From contig NZ_WWFG01000001.1 in assembly GCF_026127265.1 (NCBI RefSeq), forward strand, positions 124,001 through 188,000: DNA of 64,000 nucleotides, written 5' to 3'. This document shows positions 8,545 to 17,693 of this stretch, one piece after another. Positions within the stretch are counted from its first letter, which is position 1. Each line of letters starts with the position of its first letter. The position numbers were made by a program, and so were the translations under genes. This DNA comes from Nostoc sp. KVJ3. GTDB lineage: Bacteria > Cyanobacteriota > Cyanobacteriia > Cyanobacteriales > Nostocaceae. The notes beneath the pieces are model-generated. The model ran no database searches. It saw only the letters and a program-made list of their open reading frames with translations, and was not told the origin of the DNA.

Positions 8545-8857
8545 GGCTATTAGTATAGTGTCTTTGAAAAAGAATTGCTCCCAAATTAGTCACCAAACAA
8601 GTGATTGCTAGCCACAGCAAGATATAAGTAGGAGCCATCACCACGCCAATCATGAACCAGGTATATACGTGCAGAATCATTATAGAAGCGAAAAAGCCGG
8701 CAATTCCAGCAGATTGCCACACTTGATACGATGGGCGACGTAAGGCTACTAGGCTCATCGTTAGAATTGTAACAATCAAGTTTGCTGGTACGAGAAACGC
8801 ACAAATACCTATGCAGTTACCACGAGAGAACTCTACTAAGGTGTTAAAATCGAGCAT
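8522..8857 (-). CDS. Small hypothetical membrane protein
   Basis: A 111-residue protein with three hydrophobic segments (about residues 20-40, 50-72 and 74-95) and a short polar C-terminus. I do not recognise the family. It overlaps the end of the convergent acetyltransferase gene by 23 bp. The continuous hydrophobic pattern and normal length make it a likely real gene, but no function is suggested. Confidence 0.55.
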   Translation of the reverse strand: MLDFNTLVEFSRGNCIGICAFLVPANLIVTILTMSLVALRRPSYQVWQSAGIAGFFASIMILHVYTWFMIGVVMAPTYILLWLAITCLVTNLGAILFQRHYTNSPSLSNNA

Positions 8858-9059
8858 TAATTTTTCGGGATAGATGTTAGCTTTTTAGGAACTTAATTTA
8901 TTTTAAAATAACTAAATTTACATTAACAGATGAGTGAGTAATCACACTGCCAAATATAACATAAATTAAACTATTGAGTTGCGTTTTGATACTACTCAAT
9001 AGTTAGTTAATTATAAAGATTTTGGATTAGTAGGGTGGAAAAGGCCCACCCTAGCTGAA

Positions 9060-9461
9060 TTAACCCGGTAAAATCACGGTATCGATAACGTGTACCACAC
9101 CATTATCAGCTTCGATATCTGCTGCTAAAACTGTGGCATTTTTAACTTCAAAACTATCTGAAGAATGAATTTTAATTGATGAACCTTCCACAGAATTAAC
9201 CGTGCCAAGTTCTGCTAAATCAGCCTGTAGTAGCTTTCCTGGAACGACATGATACTTTAAAATCCGCGTTAGCTGGGGAATATTCTGTAACAGAGTTTGG
9301 ATAGTTCCCGGTGGTAATTTAGCAAAAGCATCGTCATTTGGTGCAAAGACAGTGAACGGGCCAGGACTTTTTAATGTTTCTACTAAACCAGCAGCTTGTA
9401 CAGCCGCTACTAGTGTTTTGAAAGATTCAGATGTAACAGCAATATCGACAATATCAGCCAT
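9060..9461 (-). CDS. Fasciclin (FAS1) domain protein
   Basis: A 133-residue single FAS1 domain. Its H1 motif TVFAPNDDAFAKLP is at about residues 37-50, YHVVPGKL is near residue 90, and it ends with NGVVHVIDTVILP. FAS1 domains mediate adhesion or carbohydrate binding. This copy lacks a recognisable signal peptide, as is common for cyanobacterial homologues, so its location is uncertain. It is monocistronic. Confidence 0.9.
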   Translation of the reverse strand: MADIVDIAVTSESFKTLVAAVQAAGLVETLKSPGPFTVFAPNDDAFAKLPPGTIQTLLQNIPQLTRILKYHVVPGKLLQADLAELGTVNSVEGSSIKIHSSDSFEVKNATVLAADIEADNGVVHVIDTVILPG

Positions 9462-9540
9462 ATATCTTACCTAAATTTCTGCAACAGATTTTAAAGGATA
9501 ATAAACCTATTTGAAGTTTTATTAAATAGGGAGTGGGGGA

Positions 9541-9680
9541 AAAGAGGCAGGGGAGCAGGGAGCAGGGGGCAGGGGGCAGAGGGGCAGGGAGCAGGGAGCA
9601 AAGAATAACTAACAAATGACAAATGCCCAATGCCCAATTCCCAATGCCCAATTCCCAATTCCCAATGCCCAATTCCCATT
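9541..9680. repeat. Two blocks of heptameric repeats: GGGGGCA/GGGAGCA and CCCAATG/CCCAATT
   Basis: The first block (9545-9600) is G-rich (GGGAGCA and GGGGGCA units). The second (9621-9678) is made of CCCAATG and CCCAATT heptamers. They occupy most of the gap between the fasciclin gene and trmFO. They create spurious repetitive open frames on the minus strand and are not coding. Confidence 0.9.
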
Positions 9681-10995
9681 AATTCTGATTAGCTTTCCAG
9701 TTTGTTAGATCGGTTAAAGAGCGATCGCGGTAACGTCCGTAACGCTCTGGTTTACTTTTGATTTTCATTCCCAAATCGGGAAAAATCCCAAAGTTGGGTG
9801 GCATTGGTTGAAAATGCTTCGGCGAAGCGGAACTAATAAATTCCAATAACGCACCCATCATTGTTGTTGCTGGTAAAACCAAAGTTTCTTTACCCAAAGC
9901 TAGCCGCGCGGCATTAATTCCCGCCAAGCAGCCACCCGCAGCAGCAGCAGTGTAGCCTTCAGTACCAATCAACTGTCCCGCAGCTAACAATGTCGGACGC
10001 TCTTTAAATTGCAGAGTTGGATGCATTAGCTGAGGTGCATTAAGAAAAGTATTGCGGTGCATCACTCCCAACCGTACAAACTCTGCCTTTTCCAAACTGG
10101 GAATTAGCTGAAATATGCGTTTTTGTTCACCCCAACGTAGATTAGTTTGGAATCCTACCATGTTCCATAGTTGACCGGCTTTATCTTCTTGGCGCAACTG
10201 CACCACAGCATAAGGACGTTCCCCGGTGCGAGTATCTGACAATCCTACTGGTTTTAAGGGGCCGTAACGCATGGTATCTTCGCCACGCTGTGCTAGTTCT
10301 TCAATAGGTAAACAAGCTTCAAAAAATTTCGCCGTTTCCCGTTCAAAACCCTTGAGTTCTGTTTGTTCAGCAATACATAGTTCTTCTCTAAAGTGCAAAT
10401 ACTGCTCTTTATTCATTGGGCAGTTGAGATAAGCAGCTTCACCTTTGTCATAACGTGATGCCATAAAAGCAATGTCACGGTTAATCGATTCTCCCACAAT
10501 TATCGGACTCGCGGCATCAAAAAAGCTCAGGTATTCCATCCCCGTAAAGCGCTGCAAATCTTCGGCTAAGTCGGGACTGGTTAAAGGCCCAGTTGCCAAA
10601 ACCACAATTCCTTCAGGAATGGCAGATACTTCACCCCGACGAAATTCAATTAAAGGATGATGTGCTAAGGTTTCAGTCAAATCTTGGCCAAACTTTCCCC
10701 TGTCTACTGCTAGCGCGCCACCAGCAGGTACGGCGTGTTCATCAGCTTTGGAAATGACAATAGAACCAAATTGGCGTAATTCTTCGTGCAATAATCCCGT
10801 TGCGCGATCGCTTGCCATTGCTCCAAAGGAATTACTACACACTAATTCTGCCAAATGTTCTGTATGATGAGCAGGGCTAAAACGTTTTGGCCGCATTTCA
10901 TGGAGAATTACTGGTACTCCAGCTTGGGCTATTTGCCAAGCTGCTTCAGTTCCAGCTAGTCCACCTCCAATTACTTGTATCGGTTGTTGTTCCAT
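9679..10995 (-). CDS. trmFO: Methylenetetrahydrofolate--tRNA-(uracil-5-)-methyltransferase TrmFO
   Basis: A folate- and FAD-dependent enzyme that makes 5-methyluridine at position 54 of tRNA. From the ATG at 10995 it is 438 residues, the usual TrmFO length; an ATG 12 codons upstream gives an atypical leader. Visible motifs: the dinucleotide-binding VIGGGLAGTEAA directly at the N-terminus, HEMRP, LVCSNSFGA, the central LKPVGL region, and the C-terminal LLAAGQLIGTEGYTAAAAGG. The catalytic cysteine region KEQYLHF(R) preceded by NCPMN is present. It is monocistronic; its 3' end abuts a repeat block. Confidence 0.95.
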   Translation of the reverse strand: MEQQPIQVIGGGLAGTEAAWQIAQAGVPVILHEMRPKRFSPAHHTEHLAELVCSNSFGAMASDRATGLLHEELRQFGSIVISKADEHAVPAGGALAVDRGKFGQDLTETLAHHPLIEFRRGEVSAIPEGIVVLATGPLTSPDLAEDLQRFTGMEYLSFFDAASPIIVGESINRDIAFMASRYDKGEAAYLNCPMNKEQYLHFREELCIAEQTELKGFERETAKFFEACLPIEELAQRGEDTMRYGPLKPVGLSDTRTGERPYAVVQLRQEDKAGQLWNMVGFQTNLRWGEQKRIFQLIPSLEKAEFVRLGVMHRNTFLNAPQLMHPTLQFKERPTLLAAGQLIGTEGYTAAAAGGCLAGINAARLALGKETLVLPATTMMGALLEFISSASPKHFQPMPPNFGIFPDLGMKIKSKPERYGRYRDRSLTDLTNWKANQN

Positions 10996-11094
10996 AGTTA
11001 AATTTTTAGTTTCTATATCAATAAGTATCACAGAAGTAAAATTAAATAAAAAAAGGCTAATTTATGACTACTTCTGTAAATCCAACAGCAGCAT

Positions 11095-11853
11095 TTACAA
11101 ATTATCTGTATCAATTCCTTTTTCTTTGAGTTTAGCTAGCAATTCTTGATAGCGATCGCGCTCTTCTTCTAATTCTTGTAAAGCCGCTTCCTTTGCTTGT
11201 GAAGCCGCTTCTAATTCTTGTAAAGCCGCTTCCTTTGCTTGACGTTCCTGTTCTGCACGTTGGCGTTCTTGTTCCCGTAACTGGTCAATTTCTCCGGGGC
11301 TTAAAAACTTTTGTCCGGTGGAAGAAACAATTTCCAAAGTATCCAGTGTTAATGTAAAGCGGATTCCCAAACGCGGACTTACCCAGCCATTCATCTCTTC
11401 GATAACTTCAAAACTATCCTCAGAATGGAGTAAGCCATTTAAATCATTCTTATCGGGATCGTAAATATAATATTCTTCCACACCATAACGCTGATAAAAC
11501 TGCAATTTTTTGGTCATTTCTTTGAGGGTGTTACCTGGTGAGAGAATTTCAAATACTACCTGTGGCGGTATATTCTCTTCATTCCACTGTAAATAGGAAC
11601 TCCGTTTTCCTTTTGGTCTGCCAAAAACTACCATCGTATCTGGCGCTTGTTTAATATTGGGGTTTCCTTGAACTGGATACCAAAACAAATCTCCGGCAAT
11701 AAATACATCAGCTGGCGATGGAAATAGGATTTCTAAATTTTCTTTAATTTTGACAATCCATGCAAATTGTTCTGTATTATCAGCCATTGGCTGTCCGTCG
11801 CTTTCTGGGTAGATGACTTCGATTGTGGTTTCTGGTGTGACTTGTTGTACCAT
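11095..11853 (-). CDS. Uma2-family endonuclease with C-terminal coiled coil
   Basis: A 252-residue protein of the Uma2/DUF820 PD-(D/E)XK family. The N-terminal ~180 residues hold the nuclease-like domain (PDTMVVF, VVFEILSPGNT, KLQFYQRYGVEEYYIYDP). Residues about 190-250 are a charged heptad-like coiled coil with tandem copies of QAKEAALQELE. The tail is common in this subfamily and may mediate oligomerisation. Function is unknown. Confidence 0.85.
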   Translation of the reverse strand: MVQQVTPETTIEVIYPESDGQPMADNTEQFAWIVKIKENLEILFPSPADVFIAGDLFWYPVQGNPNIKQAPDTMVVFGRPKGKRSSYLQWNEENIPPQVVFEILSPGNTLKEMTKKLQFYQRYGVEEYYIYDPDKNDLNGLLHSEDSFEVIEEMNGWVSPRLGIRFTLTLDTLEIVSSTGQKFLSPGEIDQLREQERQRAEQERQAKEAALQELEAASQAKEAALQELEEERDRYQELLAKLKEKGIDTDNL

Positions 11854-11947
11854 TGCTGCACCTCAAAATATGGGGTTTTTAGCTGATATTTCTAGTTTAG
11901 ATAGCGAGACACAAAGTGGCTTGTCGGCAGACATCGCTTGTCTGAAC

Positions 11948-12232
11948 TTATTCATCTAGAGGCGTTTGCTGTACTGCTTGCTGGACTTGTTCAACATCCA
12001 AATCTAACGCCTGTGCGATCTGTTCCACACTTAAACCCAGTGCTAGCAATTTAGGTACAGCTTCTAACTTTGCCTCAAAACGACCTTCTTCTTTGCCGTC
12101 TTGATAAACCCGTGTTTGCTTTAACTCACTTAATCCAAACATCGCCTCTATCTCCTCTCGACTTATGTTAGGCAATTTATAAACTAGGATTGTCTCTATT
12201 AATTCTAGTAATTGTTTTTGTGGCAGTTGCAA
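11948..12232 (-). CDS. C-terminal fragment of a Rpn-type recombination-promoting nuclease
   Basis: A 94-residue frame that matches only the C-terminal tail of the Rpn/PD-(D/E)XK 'putative transposase' family of cyanobacteria: QKQLLELIETILVYKLP, then REEIEAMFGLSELKQTRVYQ, then an EG-R-EAKLEAVPKLLALGLSVEQIA helix. The N-terminal nuclease domain is absent, and sequence upstream of 12240 does not restore it. It is probably a decayed remnant, although a short translated product cannot be excluded. It lies directly behind a Uma2 gene, a frequent association of mobile-nuclease debris. Confidence 0.6.
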   Translation of the reverse strand: MQLPQKQLLELIETILVYKLPNISREEIEAMFGLSELKQTRVYQDGKEEGRFEAKLEAVPKLLALGLSVEQIAQALDLDVEQVQQAVQQTPLDE

Positions 12233-12351
12233 ATTTACTGCTTTTTACGCCTACCGGCTAACTTGTAAAATCTCTGGAATTATATCGTAGTTGCGCTTTA
12301 GCGAAGACCGATGCAACTATAAACCATAATGATTTATAGTTGCCGACTTAC

Positions 12352-13161
12352 TTACGACTGAATTTCGGACATCAAGTCGATCGCCTTTTGGTGAAATCTT
12401 GTGTTTTGATGCTTTAAAGCAATTTGGGCTGATTCTTGGAGATCAGCGATCGCTTCTTCCCGATTACCTAAGCGATAGCGAGCCAAACCCCTTGCGTAGA
12501 AAGCAAATTCATCCTCAGAATATATTTCACCTGCACCTACTTCTTCAATGTGGTTTGCTTCAGTGAAATCTGCAAATGCACCTTGCTCATCTCCTAACTC
12601 ATAACACGCATTACCCCGCACATAATAAGCAGCTATTAAATTTGGATCTACATAAAGAGCCTTGGTTAAGTGCTTAATGGCTTGGCTATTAATACCTTGA
12701 GAATATTGCAGAATACCCAGATTGTAGTAAGAAATAGCAGAACGTTCCATACTAGCTATTAGACTGAAGTCTTCTATAGCACCTTGATAGTTACCAGAGT
12801 AAAAACAAGCTGCACCTCGTCCAAAATAGGCTCGTACATATTGCGGCTCTAATTGAATTGCACGATGACAATCTTCAATTGCATTTTGATTATCGCCTAT
12901 TGCTGCACGAGCAACACCACGTTCAGCATAAGCCTGAGCATATTGAGGATTCAGTCGGATTGTTTCATTAAAATCTTCAATTGCATTTTGATAATCCTTT
13001 GTCAGTGAACGAGCTACACCACGACTAAGATATGATGTCAAATCCTCTGAATTTTGTAAAATTGCCTGAGTATAATTTTCAATGGCTCCTTGATAGTCGC
13101 CAGAATTATAAAGTATATAACCAAGGCTAGAGTATCCAAAAGCAAACATTAAATTGAGCAT
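12352..13161 (-). CDS. Tetratricopeptide-repeat protein
   Basis: A 269-residue protein built of about seven TPR units; the hallmark pattern (YNSGDYQGAIENYTQAI, AYAERGVARAAIGDNQNAI, YFGRGAACFYSGNYQGAI and so on) runs from about residue 10 to 255. There is no signal peptide or extra domain. TPR arrays mediate protein-protein contacts; the partner is not apparent. The start may be the first ATG or the ATG four codons later. Confidence 0.85.
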   Translation of the reverse strand: MLNLMFAFGYSSLGYILYNSGDYQGAIENYTQAILQNSEDLTSYLSRGVARSLTKDYQNAIEDFNETIRLNPQYAQAYAERGVARAAIGDNQNAIEDCHRAIQLEPQYVRAYFGRGAACFYSGNYQGAIEDFSLIASMERSAISYYNLGILQYSQGINSQAIKHLTKALYVDPNLIAAYYVRGNACYELGDEQGAFADFTEANHIEEVGAGEIYSEDEFAFYARGLARYRLGNREEAIADLQESAQIALKHQNTRFHQKAIDLMSEIQS

Positions 13162-13264
13162 TGGTTTATAAAAGCTGATGACACTAGTATTATTCCCAAG
13201 TCAATGAATTGAAGATCACAATCTTTGCTCTGTTGTTTTGCGACTGCACACAATTTGCCACAAA

Positions 13265-14035
13265 CTATGGAAATTTCCGATCGCGCACTTCCACGGCATA
13301 ATCTTGCACAGCCTTGGTAATCGTTTCTCGCAAGTTGGTGTAAACCTTGGCAAATGGTGGATGCTTCTCGGCAAGTCCGATTACATCTGAGGTAACTAAA
13401 ACCTGTCCATCACAGTGAGTTCCTGCACCGATACCAATTGTCGGAATCGTGAGTTTTTGTGTAATCTGCATTGCCAAATCTGCGGGGATATGCTCTAAAA
13501 CTAGAGAGAATACACCTGCTTGTTCGAGAGCGATCGCTTCAAGTAAAATTCTCTCACTCGCTTCTTGGGTTTTCCCTTGTTGCCGTAAACCCAGTTGATG
13601 TACCGATTGTGGTGTCAAACCTACATGACCCATTACCGGGATTCCAGCTTCTACCAAACGAGTAATAGTTTCTGCGATCGCTGGATAACCACCTTCTAAT
13701 TTTACCGCTTGAGCGCCGGTTTCCTTCAATATCCGCCCAGCTGAATGCATTGCCTGTTGGAGACTTTCTTGATACGTCAAAAATGGTAAATCTACAACTA
13801 CTAATGCCCGTTTAACCCCACGGCGCACAGATTTGGCGTGGTATATCATCTCATCCAAAGTTATCGGCAGTGTTGTTTCATACCCTAAAACTACTGCCAT
13901 AGAGTCACCCACAAGGATTAAGTCTACACCAGCTGCATCGATGAGTTGAGCGATCGCGTAATCCCAAGCGGTCAACGCCACAATTGAACGTCCCTGTTGT
14001 TTCCATTGAATTAATTGCTGGGTAGTGATTGCCAT
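13265..14035 (-). CDS. panB: 3-methyl-2-oxobutanoate hydroxymethyltransferase
   Basis: A 256-residue enzyme of pantothenate/CoA synthesis that transfers a hydroxymethyl group from 5,10-methylene-THF to 2-oxoisovalerate. Motifs: VGDSMAVVLGY (metal-binding Asp at about residue 43), AVKLEGG (substrate/metal Glu region), GHVGLTPQS, and GIGAGTHCDGQVLV near the C-terminus. Length is normal. It is bounded by a repeat block upstream and appears monocistronic. Confidence 0.95.
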   Translation of the reverse strand: MAITTQQLIQWKQQGRSIVALTAWDYAIAQLIDAAGVDLILVGDSMAVVLGYETTLPITLDEMIYHAKSVRRGVKRALVVVDLPFLTYQESLQQAMHSAGRILKETGAQAVKLEGGYPAIAETITRLVEAGIPVMGHVGLTPQSVHQLGLRQQGKTQEASERILLEAIALEQAGVFSLVLEHIPADLAMQITQKLTIPTIGIGAGTHCDGQVLVTSDVIGLAEKHPPFAKVYTNLRETITKAVQDYAVEVRDRKFP

Positions 14036-14046
14036 TTTGTGAGTGC

Positions 14047-14164
14047 TGAGTTAGGAGTTAAGAGTTAGAAGTGAAGATAGAAGTTAGGAGTTAGCAGTGA
14101 AGATAGGAGTCAATAGTTGAGAGTTTAATTTAATTCATAACTCCTAACTCCTAACTCTTAACTT
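14047..14164. repeat. Degenerate heptamer repeats (TTAGGAG / CTCCTAA), inverted halves
   Basis: Units of GTTAGGAGTTAAGAGTTAGAAGT on the left are followed by TAACTCCTAACTCCTAACTC on the right, so the whole block can fold back on itself. Related blocks occur at 17596-17672 and 46605-46678. It is non-coding and lies in the panB upstream region. Confidence 0.85.
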
Positions 14165-14165
14165 G

Positions 14166-15272
14166 TCATTTCACGGCGCGACTGAAAGCAATATGGGTTT
14201 TTGCACTGTTCGTTTTAGGCATTAGCCAAGCTAGACCTTCACTAGTGCCAATCCATAATTTATTAGCGATATCAGGTGCAAGGGTAAGAACCCGACTAGA
14301 AGGAAGTCCAGCAACTTCTGCATCTAACACAGCGCCCGTATTTGGATTTAATCGTAACAAACCATTGCTAGTTCCAACCCAGACACTACCATCTTTAGCA
14401 AAACGTACCGCCTTCACGTCACGCCCACGCAAACGAGTCACAGATCGCAACACTGCACCAGTTTTTGGGTTAATAACTAGCAAATTATTTGGCATTCCCG
14501 CCCAAATTAATCCTTCTGGACTGATAGCTAAAGCTTGGACAGTCGTTCCTGGTAAATCTGCAATCCGCTTCATAATCCCAGCACTAGCGGTATTTACCCG
14601 CACCAACCCATCAAGAGTACCAACCCACAATTGACCTTCAGCATCTAAAGTTAGGGTGTTGGCACTGACACCAGGCAGATTTTTTACTGTTGTCATAATC
14701 AAGCCTTGGTCGGGACTAATTAAGGCTAAACCGCTATCGGTTCCAGTCCACAAATAACCCCGTTTGTCAAGTAACAGTGACAAAACCCGTTTAGAAGGCA
14801 AAAATAAATTCTGCGCGGTAATTTCACTAGTGCGGGGGTCAACTCGGAAAAGTCCCTCATAACTTCCCACCCACAAGCGTCCTACTTTGTCTTGAGCTAA
14901 AGCACCAATCGCCACATTCGGTAAACTTACACGAGAAATAATCTTGCCAGTTTTAGGATCAATCCGCGATAGTCCCCGCCAAGAACCTACCCAAAGATTG
15001 CCTGTAACATCTGCCAGTAAATTACCAACACGATAATCCGTTTCTGGCGAATTTTCTTGCACTCCCCGCTCATCGGGTAAGGGTTCTACTCGCGGCGGCG
15101 GTGCAGAAGCTGGGTAAGTAGGAGTCAGATCGGATGATTTGATGTCAGGGGTTTTTTGTGCCAATCCTATACTTGGCACAGCTATCAACCCCAGCAAGAT
15201 AGAAGTAATTAAAAAACTAGCACGCTTGTAAAATAATATCACGGTGACGTTTCCTCTGGAGACACTACCCAT
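14166..15272 (-). CDS. Secreted beta-propeller protein (two-component-regulator-propeller type)
   Basis: A 368-residue protein with an N-terminal hydrophobic segment ending ...SIGLAQ (about residues 17-38), consistent with export. The rest consists of about seven repeats of the form LWVGTxxGLxRxNPxTG, matching 'regulator propeller' blades seen in hybrid two-component sensors. No kinase, receiver or DNA-binding domain follows, so this is a stand-alone periplasmic propeller. It may act as a binding scaffold; the ligand is unknown. Confidence 0.8.
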   Translation of the reverse strand: MGSVSRGNVTVILFYKRASFLITSILLGLIAVPSIGLAQKTPDIKSSDLTPTYPASAPPPRVEPLPDERGVQENSPETDYRVGNLLADVTGNLWVGSWRGLSRIDPKTGKIISRVSLPNVAIGALAQDKVGRLWVGSYEGLFRVDPRTSEITAQNLFLPSKRVLSLLLDKRGYLWTGTDSGLALISPDQGLIMTTVKNLPGVSANTLTLDAEGQLWVGTLDGLVRVNTASAGIMKRIADLPGTTVQALAISPEGLIWAGMPNNLLVINPKTGAVLRSVTRLRGRDVKAVRFAKDGSVWVGTSNGLLRLNPNTGAVLDAEVAGLPSSRVLTLAPDIANKLWIGTSEGLAWLMPKTNSAKTHIAFSRAVK

Positions 15273-16161
15273 AGCCGTTATCTAAACTGGCTTTGGGTTA
15301 ATTTCAGTGTTCCCCTAGCTGAGATTTTTTAAACATTGGGATTGGGGATTGGAGATTAGGGCATTGGGCGTTCGTGTAGCGTCTCTACGAGAAGCCGTTG
15401 GCACAGCCTCTCGTAGAGAGGTATTGAGCATAAGTGAGAGTACTGAGTCAGGAATTCTCCCCTCTCTCTGCTCTCTTCTCCCGATCTCCCATGTCTAATG
15501 CCCAATTCCCCACCCGCCATTAATGACACTTTGTAAAGCATTTGTAACAAAAAGTTTAAATCTTTATGTAATAACAAAATTAAATAGATAAGTTAAAAAC
15601 TTTCAAAGAATAACTTATCGAATTCTTGATATATTGTGAAACAAGTTACAAATTTACGTGGCGTGCAATTTTTTATCTTTTGCTCACCACTCTGCTAAAT
15701 CTCTGTCAAGTAAATTCTTTTATGGTATCTTTTCCATCAACAGAGAAGATATAAGGAGTATAGAGGCGGGAATGTGTGCCAGCCAGCCCAATCCCCTGAA
15801 TGCGCCGATTTGTAGGGAAATTATCTAAATGCTACCCGTGAAAAGCGGAAGTTTTGGTGAAATTGAGAAGGTTTAGTTGGGTGCTAAGAAGAGGTAAAAA
15901 AGAATTTTGATTCGTAGCAAGAGGGGACAGTAGAAGCACTAGGTCGTGTACCCCTAGATGGGGATAACACTGGTGAGGAGGGCTACCACCGCTACCAAAG
16001 TGTCCGCCGCAAAAAAACTGCTAACTTTTGCCAAAGACAACCCTTAACAAAAAATTTTCCCGATCTTCTCCCTGCTCAAGTGGGGAAAGAACCGGGTGAG
16101 GGAAAGTTGCCCAAAACGTGATTTGATAATTAACAAGAGTGATTTCAGGGAAGGATAAAAT
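15273..16161. other. Long rbcL upstream/leader region
   Basis: 889 bp between the divergent propeller gene and rbcL. The left third contains dispersed Nostoc repeat DNA (CGTCTCTACGAGAAG with CTCTCGTAGAGAG, 15380-15420). The middle is AT-rich and carries a candidate NtcA/BifA site (15635-15650). The right part is GC-richer with small hairpins (ACCCCTAGATGGGGAT, 15950-15965) and ends with the ribosome-binding site GGGAAGGA before the rbcL ATG. A long leader is known for rbcL in Anabaena. No protein-coding gene is seen. Confidence 0.6.
15635..15650. promoter_or_regulatory. Candidate NtcA/BifA binding site upstream of rbcL
   Basis: TGTGAAACAAGTTACA matches TGT-N10-ACA, the looser consensus described for NtcA (BifA) binding upstream of rbcL in Anabaena; it also reads GTG-N8-TAC. 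It lies about 510 bp before the rbcL start codon, in line with a distal promoter and long leader. The match is short and the assignment is based on motif and position only. Confidence 0.45.
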
Positions 16162-17592
16162 ATGTCTTACGCTCAAACGAAGACTCAGAGCAAGTCTGGG
16201 TATCAAGCCGGGGTTAAAGATTACAGACTAACTTATTACACACCCGATTACACACCAAAAGATACCGATCTTCTAGCTGCGTTCCGCATGACACCCCAGC
16301 CTGGTGTTCCTCCCGAAGAAGCAGGTGCGGCTGTAGCGGCTGAGTCTTCCACAGGTACTTGGACAACTGTGTGGACAGACTTGCTCACCGACCTCGATCG
16401 CTACAAAGGTCGTTGTTATGATATCGAACCAGTTCCCGGCGAAGACAACCAGTACATCTGCTACGTTGCCTATCCTCTAGACTTGTTTGAAGAAGGTTCT
16501 GTAACCAACGTATTGACCTCAATTGTGGGTAACGTATTTGGTTTCAAAGCTCTGCGCGCACTCCGTCTAGAAGACATCCGCTTTCCAGTAGCTTATATCA
16601 AGACCTTCCAAGGGCCTCCTCACGGTATCCAAGTTGAGCGCGACAAGTTAAACAAATACGGTCGTCCTTTACTGGGTTGTACCATTAAGCCTAAATTAGG
16701 TCTTTCCGCTAAGAACTACGGACGCGCTGTATACGAGTGCTTACGCGGTGGTTTGGACTTCACCAAAGACGACGAAAACATCAACTCCGCACCATTCCAA
16801 AGATGGCGCGATCGCTTCTTGTTCGTTGCTGAAGCTATCACCAAAGCCCAGGCTGAAACCGGCGAAATCAAAGGTCACTACCTCAACGTCACCGCTCCCA
16901 CCTGTGAACAAATGTTGCAACGGGCCGAGTTCGCTAAAGAACTCAAACAGCCCATCATCATGCACGACTACCTCACCGCAGGTTTCACCGCCAACACTAC
17001 CTTAGCTCGTTGGTGCCGCGATAACGGTATCTTGCTGCACATTCACCGGGCTATGCACGCTGTAATTGACCGTCAAAAGAACCACGGTATCCACTTCCGT
17101 GTATTAGCTAAAGCCCTACGTTTGTCTGGTGGCGATCACATCCACACCGGCACCGTAGTTGGTAAATTGGAAGGTGAGCGCGGCATTACAATGGGCTTCG
17201 TTGACCTGTTGCGTGAAAACTACATTGAGCAAGACAAGTCTCGTGGTATTTACTTTACCCAAGACTGGGCTTCTCTACCTGGTGTAATGGCAGTTGCTTC
17301 TGGTGGTATCCACGTATGGCACATGCCCGCGCTGGTAGAAATATTTGGTGATGACTCCGTACTACAATTCGGTGGTGGTACTCTGGGACATCCTTGGGGT
17401 AATGCTCCTGGTGCAACCGCTAACCGCGTCGCCTTGGAAGCCGTTGTTCAAGCTCGTAACGAAGGTCGTAACTTGGCTCGTGAAGGTAACGATATCATCC
17501 GCGAAGCTGCCAAGTGGTCTCCTGAACTAGCTGTTGCTTGCGAACTGTGGAAAGAAATCAAGTTCGAGTTTGAAGCAATGGATACCGTCTGA
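16162..17592 (+). CDS. rbcL: Ribulose bisphosphate carboxylase large subunit (form I)
   Basis: A 476-residue form IB rubisco large chain; it carboxylates or oxygenates ribulose-1,5-bisphosphate in the carboxysome. Clear active-site blocks: GCTIKPKLGLSAKNYGR (catalytic Lys), GGLDFTKDDENIN (carbamylated Lys and Mg2+-binding Asp/Glu), HIHRAMHAVIDR (His), GDHIHTGTVVGKLEGE (loop-6 Lys) and GGGTLGHPWGN. The N-terminal start MSYAQTKTQSKSGYQAGVKDYRL is standard for Nostoc-type cyanobacteria. It heads the rbcL-rbcX-rbcS operon. Confidence 0.99.
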   Translation: MSYAQTKTQSKSGYQAGVKDYRLTYYTPDYTPKDTDLLAAFRMTPQPGVPPEEAGAAVAAESSTGTWTTVWTDLLTDLDRYKGRCYDIEPVPGEDNQYICYVAYPLDLFEEGSVTNVLTSIVGNVFGFKALRALRLEDIRFPVAYIKTFQGPPHGIQVERDKLNKYGRPLLGCTIKPKLGLSAKNYGRAVYECLRGGLDFTKDDENINSAPFQRWRDRFLFVAEAITKAQAETGEIKGHYLNVTAPTCEQMLQRAEFAKELKQPIIMHDYLTAGFTANTTLARWCRDNGILLHIHRAMHAVIDRQKNHGIHFRVLAKALRLSGGDHIHTGTVVGKLEGERGITMGFVDLLRENYIEQDKSRGIYFTQDWASLPGVMAVASGGIHVWHMPALVEIFGDDSVLQFGGGTLGHPWGNAPGATANRVALEAVVQARNEGRNLAREGNDIIREAAKWSPELAVACELWKEIKFEFEAMDTV

Positions 17593-17595
17593 TCA

Positions 17596-17672
17596 AAAGT
17601 TAAGAGTTAGAAGTTAGGAGTTAAGAGTTACATTAATTCATAACTCATAACTCATAATTTATAACTCATAAC
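17596..17672. repeat. Short repeat block within the rbc operon (TTAAGAGTTAG / TAACTCATAA)
   Basis: Heptamer-like units AAGAGTTAGAAGTTAGGAGT are followed by CATAACTCATAACTCATAA, so the two halves are roughly complementary and could form a hairpin in the mRNA. It lies between rbcL and rbcX. Such repeats in rbcL-rbcX spacers are known in Nostocales and could influence mRNA processing. Confidence 0.85.
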
Positions 17673-17693
17673 AGTTGACGGCTGGGGTCAAGC

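Noticed and set aside
14245..14634. 129-codon + frame inside the propeller gene
   Set aside because: It is antisense to a clear beta-propeller protein with repeat-conserved codons; its composition is that of a shadow frame.
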